Shown: piece by piece, positions 1 through 6,261 of the stretch
Position numbering within the stretch: the stretch's first letter is position 1
How the letters are laid out: every line of letters starts with the position of its first letter
DNA from: Bacteroidota bacterium
Lineage (GTDB): Bacteria; Bacteroidota; Bacteroidia; Chitinophagales; UBA2359
Length of the DNA stretch: 9,226 nucleotides
NCBI GenBank assembly: GCA_020627525.1
Contig: JAHDGP010000157.1
Span: 1-9,226, forward strand
Direction: 5' to 3'
Notes under the pieces: generated by a model
What the model saw: only the letters and a program-made list of their open reading frames with translations
The model's database searches: none
What the model was told of the DNA's origin: nothing
Program-made: the position numbers and the translations under genes

Positions 1-370
1 GCCATCATTTGTAGTGAAGAACAAAAAGGATTGTTCAATTATAGGTGATACCATTCTTTGACATTTGAATTATTGTCAATTGACGCAAATGACCGTCAAT
101 ACCAATGCGGAAAGTATTTACTTTGCAAAGGATGATGAACAAAAGTTTTATGGCGTCAACAAATCTGGGGGTAAAAATATTTTAATATTGATTGAAGAAG
201 AAGAGATTGTTAAAATAAAATTTTATGAGCAGGTTACGGGCAAGTTTCACTCGATAAGCAATGTCAATCCTTACGATTTTAAATTCGATAATTTTAAGTG
301 GAATGAAAAAAACAGACCAAATTCGGTCAATGACCTAATTGTTTGGACAAAAAAAGCCGCCGAAAAGTAA
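1..370 (+). pseudogene. OstA-like (LptA/LptD-related) protein, C-terminal remnant, frameshifted and window-truncated
   Basis: The longest open part (65-370) reads like the end of the Bacteroidota OstA-like family: NAESIYFAKDDEQKFYGVNKS near the start, then KIKFYEQ, then FDNFKWNEKNRP. Proteins of this family are related to the lipopolysaccharide transport proteins LptA/LptD. The part before it is broken. Frame 1 (1-42) reads AIICSEEQKGLFNY, the expected preceding family segment, but it runs into a stop at 46-48. Frame 2 picks up with IGDTIL from 41 and meets TGA at 59-61 before the rest continues. At least one frameshift (about 40-45) and one nonsense codon therefore separate homologous segments. 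A TTG at 65 or ATG at 89 would give a product of at most about 100 residues, which is unlikely to be functional. The family match is from memory of its consensus. Assembly error is an alternative to true decay. Confidence 0.6.
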
Positions 371-588
371 GAATTACATTCGAACCTGACGGCGACAATT
401 TGATTCACGAAAAACGACCCACTTTTAGGGGGATTCTTTTACTAAAACAGTCATTTAAAAAATGCTGTAAAATCAAAGAACTTCTTCGTAGTTGATTAAA
501 TTACCACATGGCGCTAAGTTTTAAGTGAAGAACTTTATTTTCAAATATAGTAACTTTTATATATATCAAAGATAAAAAATAAAAAAAA
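371..588 (+). other. Intergenic, possible trailing reading of the broken OstA-like gene
   Basis: Between the OstA-like stop at 368-370 and the glycosyltransferase. Frame 1 stays open from inside the OstA-like tail to a TGA at about 493 and reads VRITFEPDGDNLIHEKRPTF from about 367. Compositionally this looks protein-like but matches nothing I know; it could be a further frameshifted tail or chance. The rest is AT-rich with no promoter I would defend. Confidence 0.2.
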
Positions 589-1699
589 CTGCGAAACGAA
601 TTAGAAATAATAGCATTAAACGTACCGTACCCTGCAAACTACGGTGGAGCAATTGATATTTATTACAGAATCAAAGCTCTTGAAAATCAAGGAATTAAAT
701 CTCCATTGTTTTTTATACAACAGATCTAAACAAAGCAAGTTAGAACAATTTAATACTAAATACTACCAAAGAAAAAGCCATATTAAAAGCTTTTCGTTTA
801 TTACACCTATTATTATAAACTCTCGAAAAAACAATTTATTATTCGAAAATTTGTTAAAAATAAACAATCCCGTAATGTGTGAAGGACTTCATACTTGTAT
901 GTATTTAGATCATCCTGATTTGCAACGTCACAAAATGATTGTCAGGTTGCACAATATAGAATGGGAGTATTACAAACAAACTGGGCAAAAAGAATCCAAC
1001 TGGATAAAAAAACTATTCTATTCTCATGAATCTGCTCTTTTAAAAAAATATGAATACAAATTAAAATATGCCGACAAACTATTATGTATTTCTCACAATG
1101 ATACTGAGTATTACAAAAAATATTTTCCAAAGACAAGCCATTACCTTCCTGTATTTCATCAACACGATAAAGTAAACATTCAAACTGGAAAAGGCGATTT
1201 CATTCTTTACCATGGAAATCTTGAAATAAATGAAAATATTGAAGCTGTCAATTTTATTATTGACAAAATTCATACTAAAACACAAAATTTCAACTGGATA
1301 ATTGCTGGAAAAAATCCTTCTAAAAGCTTAATAAACAAGTGCAAAGACCGCAACATTAAGATTTTTTCAAATCTCAGTCACGAAGAAATGAACAATTTGA
1401 TCAAAACAGCACATATCAATATCTTACCAACTTTTCAAGATACAGGCATCAAACTAAAGCTACTCAATGCCTTATTTATGGGACGATTTTGCTTGGTAAA
1501 TCCTCCAATGGTCGACAAAACTGGTTTGGAAGAATGTTGTATCATTGCAAAAGACGCAGCAGCATTTATTGATCATATTCACACATTAATGAATAAAGCA
1601 TTTACCTCAAACGACATTGAACCCAGAAAAAATATACTGGAAACCAAGTTCAACAATGACCTAAATGCTCAAAAAATGATCGAACTAATTGGGTTTTGA
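589..1699 (+). pseudogene. GT4-like glycosyltransferase, N-terminus frameshifted, no ATG start
   Basis: The main open frame (GTG 644 to TGA 1699, 351 codons) is a GT-B type glycosyltransferase, probably of surface polysaccharide or LPS synthesis. Key segments, numbered from 644: RLHNIEWEYY (101-110), LYHGNLEINENIEAV (188-202), the sugar-nucleotide-binding half with IIAGK (219-223), and TGIKLKLLNAL...GRFCLVN (267-286). The true N-terminus lies in frame 1: codons 601-699 read LEIIALNVPYPANYGGAIDIYYR followed by IKALENQGIK, the classical glycine-rich opening of such enzymes. The reading must shift to frame 2 at about 697-703 to reach LHCFLYNRSKQ. Upstream in frame 1 there is a stop at 580-582 and only CTG at 589, so no normal start. 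A net +1 (or -2) change explains the break. The GTG at 644 would make a protein lacking the first Rossmann strand. The gene converges on parE, with 12 bp between the stops. Either a recent pseudogene or an indel error in the sequence. Confidence 0.75.
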
Positions 1700-1711
1700 G
1701 GAAAATACGAT

Positions 1712-3598
1712 CTATTCACTCTCCCCAACCAATTCCTCAATTAACTCATCCTCTACTACTTCTTTCTCCACTCTCAAATTATCAATAATAAACAATTGTC
1801 TTTCTGGCGTATTGTTGCCCATATAGTACTGCAACATTTTTTGTGTAGGGCTGTTTTCATCCAAGGTTACAGGTTCTAATTTTATATCCTTGCCAATGAA
1901 GTTTCCAAATTCATCTGGCGAAATTTCTCCCAAACCTTTGAATCGTGTAACTTCAGCAGTCTTTCCACATTTTTTCATTGCAGTCATTTTTTCAGACTCT
2001 GAATAGCAATAATAAGTATTTTTCTTATTTCTCACTCTAAACAAAGGCGTTTCCAAGATAAAAACGTGTCCTGAACGCACTAAATCTGGGAAGTACTGCA
2101 AAAAGAAAGTCATCAACAACAAACGAATATGCATTCCATCAATATCTGCATCTGTTGCGATGATAACTTTATTATAGCGCAGTCCGTCCAAACCATCTTC
2201 AATATTCAAAGCGTGTTGTAGCAGGTTAAATTCCTCATTTTCGTAAACAATCTTTTTTGTTTTGTTAAAAGAATTTAGTGGTTTTCCCCTCAAACTAAAC
2301 ACAGCCTGTGTTTCGACGTCTCTTGATTTCGTAATTGATCCACTTGCAGAGTCACCCTCTGTTATAAAGATCATACATTCTTCGTGGCGTTTGTTTTTCT
2401 TTTTATTGAAATGAATACGGCAATCCCTTAATTTCTTATTGTGCAAGTTTGCCTTCTTCGCTCTTGTTTTGGCTAATTTTTTAATACCTGCAATTTCTTT
2501 ACGCTCTCTTTCAGATTGTAAAATCCTTTTTAACAAAGCATCAGCAACTTCAGGTGATTTGTGTAAATAATTGTCCAGTTCTGTTTTTAGAAAATCTAGG
2601 ACAAATGTTTTTACTGTTGGTTCATTAGGACCAATGCTTGTAGATCCCAACTTCGTTTTTGTTTGAGATTCAAATACTGGCTCTTGCACACGAATCGCAA
2701 TTGCCGCTGAAATAGAAGTTCTAATATCCTGAACATCAAAATTTTTCTTATAAAAGTCTCTAACCGTTTTCACAATAGCCTCTCTAAATGCAGACTGATG
2801 TGTTCCACCTTGAGTAGTATATTGTCCATTTACAAATGAATAATATTCTTCCCCATATTGATTGGTATGTGTCAAGGCAATTTCAATATCATCTCCCTTT
2901 AAATGAATAATCGGATAACGACGTTCTGCCGCATCAACCTTTCTATCCAACAAGTCGTACAATCCTCTTTTGGAGTAATATTTTTTTCCATTGAAATGAA
3001 TGGTAAGTCCTGCATTTAGATAAACATAATTCCACAATCTATTATCAATAAATTCAGGACGAAATTTAAATTTTTTAAAAATAGTCCCATCAGGAATAAA
3101 TTCTGTATAAACGCCATTCTCCTCTTTAGTCTTAGATTGGCGATGTTCTTTTATCAATTGCCCCTGTTCAAACTCCGCTGTTTTCTTTTTCCCATCTCTT
3201 ACAGAAGATATTTTAAAATAAGATGACAATGCATTTACAGCCTTAGTACCAACTCCGTTCAAACCCACAGATTTTTGAAATGCCTTACTATCATACTTCG
3301 CTCCTGTATTGATTTTCGCTACACAATCCACCACCTTAGTCAATGGAATACCACGACCAAAATCACGCACCCAAACTTTATCTTCATCTATTTCAATATC
3401 AATCTGTTTTCCATATCCCATCATATATTCATCAATGGAATTATCTATCACTTCTTTCACCAATACATATATACCATCGTCCATGGTAGATCCATCTCCT
3501 AGTTTTCCAATATACATCCCTGGACGAATTCTAATGTGTTCACACCATTCAAGGGTTCTTATGGTATCCGCTGTGTAGTTATGTTTGTTCTTTGCCAT
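1712..3598 (-). CDS. parE: DNA topoisomerase IV subunit B (ParE)
   Basis: Encodes the ATPase and TOPRIM subunit of topoisomerase IV, which with ParC decatenates daughter chromosomes in the cytoplasm. 628 residues, about normal for Bacteroidota ParE. The GHKL ATPase shows E49 and N53 in KEVIDNSIDE, D79/G81/G83 in RDFGRGIP, and the ATP lid NTGAKYDSKAFQKSVGLNGVG (97-117). The transducer carries the QTK loop (312-314). The TOPRIM domain has EGDSASG with E414 and the metal-binding DADID (D483, D485, D487), followed by GMHIRLLL. The C-terminus has TRFKGLGEISPDE. The opening RIRPGMYIGKLGDGSTMDDGIYVLVKEV is the ParE rather than the GyrB form. ATG at 3598 is the natural start, with N-terminal YTADTIRTLEWCEHIR as in homologues. 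No parC follows: the next gene downstream converges from the other strand. The gene appears intact and functional. Confidence 0.97.
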   Translation of the reverse strand: MAKNKHNYTADTIRTLEWCEHIRIRPGMYIGKLGDGSTMDDGIYVLVKEVIDNSIDEYMMGYGKQIDIEIDEDKVWVRDFGRGIPLTKVVDCVAKINTGAKYDSKAFQKSVGLNGVGTKAVNALSSYFKISSVRDGKKKTAEFEQGQLIKEHRQSKTKEENGVYTEFIPDGTIFKKFKFRPEFIDNRLWNYVYLNAGLTIHFNGKKYYSKRGLYDLLDRKVDAAERRYPIIHLKGDDIEIALTHTNQYGEEYYSFVNGQYTTQGGTHQSAFREAIVKTVRDFYKKNFDVQDIRTSISAAIAIRVQEPVFESQTKTKLGSTSIGPNEPTVKTFVLDFLKTELDNYLHKSPEVADALLKRILQSERERKEIAGIKKLAKTRAKKANLHNKKLRDCRIHFNKKKNKRHEECMIFITEGDSASGSITKSRDVETQAVFSLRGKPLNSFNKTKKIVYENEEFNLLQHALNIEDGLDGLRYNKVIIATDADIDGMHIRLLLMTFFLQYFPDLVRSGHVFILETPLFRVRNKKNTYYCYSESEKMTAMKKCGKTAEVTRFKGLGEISPDEFGNFIGKDIKLEPVTLDENSPTQKMLQYYMGNNTPERQLFIIDNLRVEKEVVEDELIEELVGESE

Positions 3599-3683
3599 AT
3601 TAAAATTTAGTATATTTCATTTTTTCTGCGTGTCGCTACAAGTTTATTAACGAACGAATGTTTTGTCTTCAACAAAGCACTCA

Positions 3684-3707
3684 GTCTTTGAGCGAAGCCG
3701 AAATGAC
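3684..3707 (+). repeat. Palindromic intergenic repeat, copy A
   Basis: A 24-nt imperfect palindrome: left arm GTCTTT, centre GAGCGAAGCCGA, right arm AATGAC. Its centre matches copies at 4813-4834 (minus strand) and 5123-5146. Arms pair except for one T-T mismatch. It sits in the divergent gap between parE and the HNH gene, so it is not a terminator for either. I remember similar sequences as dispersed repeats in Bacteroidota genomes. Confidence 0.6.
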
Positions 3708-3726
3708 GCTTTGCCATCCGAAAGCG
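3707..3726 (+). repeat. Perfect hairpin abutting palindrome A
   Basis: Arms CGCTTT and AAAGCG enclose an 8-nt loop (GCCATCCG), sharing one base with copy A. The 3' arm CCGAAAGCG resembles the TCGAAGCG arm of copy C, so this may be a second, diverged copy of the same element class making a double hairpin. No T-run follows, so a Rho-independent terminator is unlikely. Confidence 0.45.
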
Positions 3727-3816
3727 CCTTAATATAATTAACCTTCTTCAATTCTGCAACAACCTTAGCCACTTTTATTCTGGTAAATAAACATGACAAA
3801 TAAAAGTTTATTAGCT

Positions 3817-3824
3817 TAACTTTG
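3817..3824 (+). promoter_or_regulatory. Candidate Bacteroidota -7 box for the HNH gene
   Basis: TAACTTTG fits the Bacteroidota primary sigma -7 consensus TAnnTTTG exactly, and ends 24 nt before the ATG at 3849. I do not see a matching TTTG at the -33 position, only TTTA at 3807-3810, which is too close. Supported by one box only. Confidence 0.4.
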
Positions 3825-3848
3825 GTAGTAGAACTGATCATTTATCTT

Positions 3849-4145
3849 ATGAAAATTCGCAAATATATATACTTTCCAGTCAATTGCTTCTATTGTGACA
3901 CAGTAATAAACAGCAAATATGAACATTCCTATGATCACATAATACCACGAGCAAAAGGTGGTAAAGATACCTTTGAAAACTTATTAGATTGTTGTAAAAA
4001 TTGCAATCAATCCAAAGGAGATAAAAGTTTGAAGGAGTGGCGACTTTTTCTCACAGCGCAAATTAAAGGATTAGATTCTAATCATCCAAAATTTCAGCAC
4101 TTTAATCCAATAATTTTAAGATTGAATGAGTGTTTGGGAGAGTGA
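3849..4145 (+). CDS. Small HNH endonuclease family protein
   Basis: A 98-residue protein consisting almost entirely of one HNH nuclease fold. Visible elements: first zinc knuckle CFYC (C13, C16), the catalytic DH in SYDHIIPRAKGG (D29, H30), N44 in DTFENLLDCC, and second knuckle CKNC (C49, C52) followed by NQSKGDKS. This is the McrA-like/HNH_5 arrangement. It should cut or nick DNA with a divalent metal, but the substrate cannot be inferred. I prefer ATG 3849 over the in-frame alternative start at 3822, because 3849 gives the usual short leader before the first knuckle and because the 3822 codon overlaps the TAACTTTG box. No methyltransferase, terminase or intron lies beside it, so it is not evidently part of restriction, phage packaging or homing. 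Stand-alone HNH genes of this size are common in the phylum. Confidence 0.85.
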   Translation: MKIRKYIYFPVNCFYCDTVINSKYEHSYDHIIPRAKGGKDTFENLLDCCKNCNQSKGDKSLKEWRLFLTAQIKGLDSNHPKFQHFNPIILRLNECLGE

Positions 4146-4314
4146 TTTTGTGTGGTTGCCTTTGAATAGGGCATTCAATTTGTAACGGTTTAGGGGGTTT
4201 AAGGTATTCATAAATTTATTTTGAGACTTCCTGAATTTGGCAATCTAACCTCTGGCACGTTGAAGTCCTCTGCTGTTTTCCCTTTTCAAAGGTTGTCATC
4301 CCAAAATTTTTCAA

Positions 4315-4323
4315 GGCGAAGCC
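4315..4323 (+). repeat. Short GGCGAAGCC hairpin, possible degenerate palindrome copy
   Basis: GGC-GAA-GCC forms a tiny hairpin. The 9-nt core GCGAAGCCG is shared with palindrome copy A. It lies in the gap before the deaminase gene. It may be a decayed member of the same family or coincidence. Confidence 0.25.
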
Positions 4324-4343
4324 GCCAGTTCATTTCAATAAAC

Positions 4344-4351
4344 TATCTTTA
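4344..4351 (+). promoter_or_regulatory. Candidate -7 box for the cytosine deaminase gene
   Basis: TATCTTTA differs from TAnnTTTG only at the last base and ends 16 nt before the ATG at 4368. No convincing -33 element about 20 bp upstream. The remainder of the 4146-4367 gap shows no other gene. Confidence 0.35.
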
Positions 4352-4367
4352 CATCAAAAAAAGACCG

Positions 4368-4808
4368 ATGAAAGATAAATACATGCAATTGGCAATTGAT
4401 CAAGCGAAAAAGAGTTTGTCGGAAGGCGGCATTCCGATTGGATCGGTTTTGGTGAAAGCGGATGGAGAAGTTATTGCACAAGGGCACAACAAGCGTGTAC
4501 AAGAAGACAATCCGATCTTGCATGGTGAAATGGATTGCCTTTTCAATGCGGGAAGGGTTGGCTCTTATAAGAACACCGTTATTTATTCAACATTGATGCC
4601 CTGTTATATGTGTGCTGGAACCATCGTTCAATTCAACATTCCCAAAGTGATTGTTGGTGAATCGACCACTTTTGAAGGAGCAAAAGCTTTTATGGAGGAA
4701 CATGGGGTAGAAGTCGTTGACCTACAATTGCCTGAATGCATCGAGATGATGGAAAATTTCATCGAAAAAAATCCAAAATTGTGGCATGAAGATATTGGGG
4801 AGTTGTGA
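4368..4808 (+). CDS. Cytosine deaminase, yeast FCY1-type (CDA fold)
   Basis: 146 residues, a zinc-dependent deaminase of the cytidine-deaminase fold. Motifs: HGE (H52, E54), PCYMC (C79 and C82 complete the zinc site), and N41 in GHNKR. The whole length follows the fungal cytosine deaminase pattern: EGGIPIGSVLV near the start, a TLMPCYMC segment, IPKVIVGE, CIEMMENFIEKNP and the closing LWHEDIGE (W139, D142, matching the tail that closes over the pyrimidine in yeast FCY1). It likely converts cytosine to uracil for pyrimidine salvage in the cytoplasm. A related nucleoside or guanine deaminase role cannot be excluded. ATG 4368 is chosen over the in-frame upstream start at 4221, because the intervening translation is low-complexity, unlike any deaminase, and a TATCTTTA box lies between them. 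No permease is adjacent. Confidence 0.88.
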   Translation: MKDKYMQLAIDQAKKSLSEGGIPIGSVLVKADGEVIAQGHNKRVQEDNPILHGEMDCLFNAGRVGSYKNTVIYSTLMPCYMCAGTIVQFNIPKVIVGESTTFEGAKAFMEEHGVEVVDLQLPECIEMMENFIEKNPKLWHEDIGEL

Positions 4809-4812
4809 TGGC

Positions 4813-4834
4813 TCACTTCGGCTCCGCTAAGTGA
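4813..4834 (-). repeat. Palindromic intergenic repeat, copy B
   Basis: On the minus strand: arm TCACTT, centre AGCGGAGCCG, arm AAGTGA, a perfect 6-bp stem. It starts 5 nt after the deaminase stop and ends 5 nt before the tandem array. The centre is the same as in copy C except one base, while the stem differs by a compensatory pair (A-T here, G-C in C). Inverted relative to copy C. Could stabilise the 3' end of the deaminase mRNA in REP fashion (inference). Confidence 0.65.
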
Positions 4835-4838
4835 TCGT

Positions 4839-5066
4839 ACTTTGAGTCAGGGACTTGACTTCGAGTCAGAAACCATACTTCAAGTCTGTGAATGGACTTC
4901 GAATCTGTGAGTGGACTTCAAGTCTGTGACTCTACTTCGAATCTGTGAATGGACTTCGAATCTGTGAATGGACTTCGAATCTGTGAATGGACTTCGAATC
5001 TGTGAATGGACTTCGAATCTGTGACTGAACTTCAAGTCTGTGACTGGACTTCGAATAAGGGAGCGT
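4839..5066. repeat. 12 x 19-bp tandem array (minisatellite) between convergent genes
   Basis: ACTT-type motifs recur at 4839, 4858, 4877, 4896, 4915, 4934, 4953, 4972, 4991, 5010, 5029 and 5048, an exact 19-bp period without a single slip. Consensus unit is GACTTCGAATCTGTGAATG. Units at 4934, 4953, 4972 and 4991 are identical; those at 4839, 4858 and 5048 are the most diverged, the usual homogenised-centre, decayed-edge pattern. Variants alternate TTCGAATC with TTCAAGTC, the latter making GACTTCAAGTC a perfect palindrome. There are no unique spacers, so it is not CRISPR. Being 19 bp, the unit is not codon-periodic; the minus strand happens to be open in all frames, and the plus strand has stops. 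It fills the gap between the deaminase and rlmF stops, flanked by palindromes B and C. No function is recognised. Confidence 0.92.
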
Positions 5067-5122
5067 GTTGTGGATGCGTTCATGTAGCGGCGCTTCAATT
5101 GCATTTATAGACCAAACGCTCG

Positions 5123-5146
5123 GTCGCTGAGCGGAGTCGAAGCGAC
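5123..5146 (+). repeat. Palindromic intergenic repeat, copy C
   Basis: Arms GTCGCT and AGCGAC (perfect 6 bp) around GAGCGGAGTCGA. It ends 2 nt before the rlmF stop codon on the opposite strand, so it forms a hairpin at the 3' end of the rlmF transcript. An alternative, mutually exclusive stem is possible: CGCTC at 5117-5121 with GAGCG at 5129-5133. Peptide shadows of this element (FDSAQRP) are, from memory, a frequent spurious-ORF signature in Bacteroidota. Confidence 0.7.
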
Positions 5147-5148
5147 GT

Positions 5149-6072
5149 TCAGACAAACCGCCAAGCAACAATTCGGCTTTGTTTATTCCCCTGCCCCATT
5201 TCGACTAATTGCACTTCGGAGGCTTTGGCAGTTTCGAGTAACTTGTAAATTTTATTTAAATGTGATTTTTGTGAAATGAGCGTTGTAAACCAGCCACAGG
5301 ATTTTTTGAAAAGAACGCTTTCTGAAATCATCGTGGAAACGAATTGGGGTTCGCCACCTTCGCACCAAAGTTCGTTGTGGGTTCCACCAAAATTCAAAAT
5401 GGGTTTCCCTTTCTTGTTGCCTGTAAGATTTTTGAATTTTCGGGCACTAGCAGCGAGAGCGGCTTTGGCCGAGGCGTGAAAAGGTGGATTGCAAATTACA
5501 ATATCAAAGTATTCATTTTCTTTAATGATGCCTTTGAAAATATTTTTGTGATCATTTTGCAATCGAATTTCAACTTTGTCTTGTAGGTTTACATTTCTGG
5601 AGACGTTGTTTTTGGCGGCTGCAATGGCAAAGGTATCTATTTCAGAACCGACGAAGGACCAACCGTATTCTGCATTCCCTATTATGGGGTAAATGCAATT
5701 GGCTCCAACACCAATATCAAGGCATTTGATATTGGCACCAATTGGAATTTCTCCGTCGTTACTCATTGCCAATAAATCTGCGATGTAATGAATGTAATCA
5801 GCTCGTCCAGGAATAGGCGGACAAAGGTAATTTTCTGGAAAATCCCAACGCTCAATTTTGTAATAATGCATCAACAAAGCTTTATTAAGAGCCTTGATTG
5901 CTGCAGGGTCAAAAAAGTTGATCGACTCATCACCGTATTTATTTATCAAGACAAAATTCGCAAGTTCAGGACAAGTCTCAATCAATGGTTCAAAAACATA
6001 CCTTTCACGATGCTTACTCCTCGGATGTAATTTAGTTTTTACCTTTGGGTGGATTTTCTTTTGTTTCTCCAT
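5149..6072 (-). CDS. rlmF: 23S rRNA (adenine(1618)-N6)-methyltransferase RlmF
   Basis: 307 residues, normal for RlmF (formerly YbiN), which transfers a methyl group from S-adenosylmethionine to N6 of A1618 in 23S rRNA. The family opening is KTKLHPRSKHRERY (12-25), then PELANFVLINKYGDESINF (35-53), DP.AIKALNKALL, and YLCPPIPGRADYIHY (82-96). The Rossmann methyltransferase core has LDIGVGANCIYPIIG (118-132, SAM binding), SEID (143-146), and the catalytic NPPF at 195-198 followed by HASAKAA. Further family signatures are FGGTHNELWCEGGE (228-241) and the C-terminal GQGNKQSRIVAW (293-304). ATG at 6072 precedes the lysine-rich N-terminus usual for the family. A 41-codon ORF on the same strand ends 36 bp upstream and may be co-transcribed. 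Palindrome C lies right after the stop. Appears complete. Confidence 0.96.
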   Translation of the reverse strand: MEKQKKIHPKVKTKLHPRSKHRERYVFEPLIETCPELANFVLINKYGDESINFFDPAAIKALNKALLMHYYKIERWDFPENYLCPPIPGRADYIHYIADLLAMSNDGEIPIGANIKCLDIGVGANCIYPIIGNAEYGWSFVGSEIDTFAIAAAKNNVSRNVNLQDKVEIRLQNDHKNIFKGIIKENEYFDIVICNPPFHASAKAALAASARKFKNLTGNKKGKPILNFGGTHNELWCEGGEPQFVSTMISESVLFKKSCGWFTTLISQKSHLNKIYKLLETAKASEVQLVEMGQGNKQSRIVAWRFV

Positions 6073-6108
6073 TCAATAATAAAAGTAAAAAGAAAACTTT
6101 CAAAAATT

Positions 6109-6234
6109 TTATTTAAGGCTATAAATATGAATTTGTTCCTTCTTGGCATAGACTTTGTAAGTCATCACTTCAGTCCAATTATTTTTAAACAACCTTAATA
6201 AATGCAGTTTATTGGCACAAACTTTGTAACTCAT
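6109..6234 (-). CDS. Possible small ORF (41 aa) with internal in-frame duplication
   Basis: On the minus strand, ATG at 6234 opens a frame reading MSYKVCANKLHLLRLF and continuing KNNWTEVMTYKVYAKKEQ to IHIYSLK and a TAA at 6109-6111. The duplicated DNA (6143-6185 and 6212-6254) gives two copies of NNWTEVM(S/T)YKV(C/Y)A 23 residues apart, because the 69-bp offset is a multiple of three. No homologue is recognised. A stop (TAA) lies directly before the first copy, so translation could begin only at the internal methionine. It sits 36 bp before rlmF on the same strand, where it could be a leader peptide, a decayed gene or chance. Coding status is unproven. Confidence 0.25.
   Translation of the reverse strand: MSYKVCANKLHLLRLFKNNWTEVMTYKVYAKKEQIHIYSLK
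6143..6185. repeat. 43-bp direct repeat, copy 1
   Basis: Matches 6212-6254 at 40 of 43 positions (three substitutions, no gaps), offset 69 bp. It begins TTGGCATAG and ends CCAATTATTTT. Lies between the stop of the 240-aa gene and the start of rlmF, in the upstream region of rlmF. Confidence 0.9.
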
Positions 6235-6254
6235 CACTTCAGTCCAATTATTTT
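6212..6254. repeat. 43-bp direct repeat, copy 2
   Basis: Second copy of the 43-bp repeat, starting TTGGCACAA and ending CCAATTATTTT. It stops 7 bp before the end of the 240-aa gene. The 26 bp between the copies are not themselves repeated, so this looks like a single old local duplication. Confidence 0.9.
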
Positions 6255-6261
6255 ACATAAT

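Noticed and set aside
697..703. Programmed ribosomal frameshift in the glycosyltransferase
   Set aside because: No heptameric slippery sequence or clear stimulatory structure is seen, frame 1 also lacks a normal start codon, and the neighbouring gene is broken too; decay or sequencing error is simpler.
942..1285. Minus-strand ORFs inside the glycosyltransferase
   Set aside because: Cysteine-, isoleucine- and phenylalanine-rich shadows of a clearly coding plus-strand frame.
3647..3841. 64-aa minus-strand ORF between parE and the HNH gene
   Set aside because: It runs through palindrome A and its neighbouring hairpin and the promoter of the HNH gene; its peptide is a translation of repeat DNA.
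4221..4367. Upstream in-frame extension of the deaminase
   Set aside because: The extra 49 residues do not resemble deaminases and overlap a likely promoter box; ATG 4368 gives the family length.
4839..5066. CRISPR array
   Set aside because: Units are directly adjacent with no unique spacers of constant length, the unit is only 19 bp, and no cas genes are present.
4880..5171. Minus-strand ORFs through the 19-bp array with a 19-residue peptide repeat (FEVHSQIRSPFTDSKSIHR)
   Set aside because: Three 19-bp units make 57 bp, so any stop-free unit yields such a peptide in all three frames; the ORFs start inside or beyond rlmF or within the array, and their N-terminal part is the translation of palindrome C.
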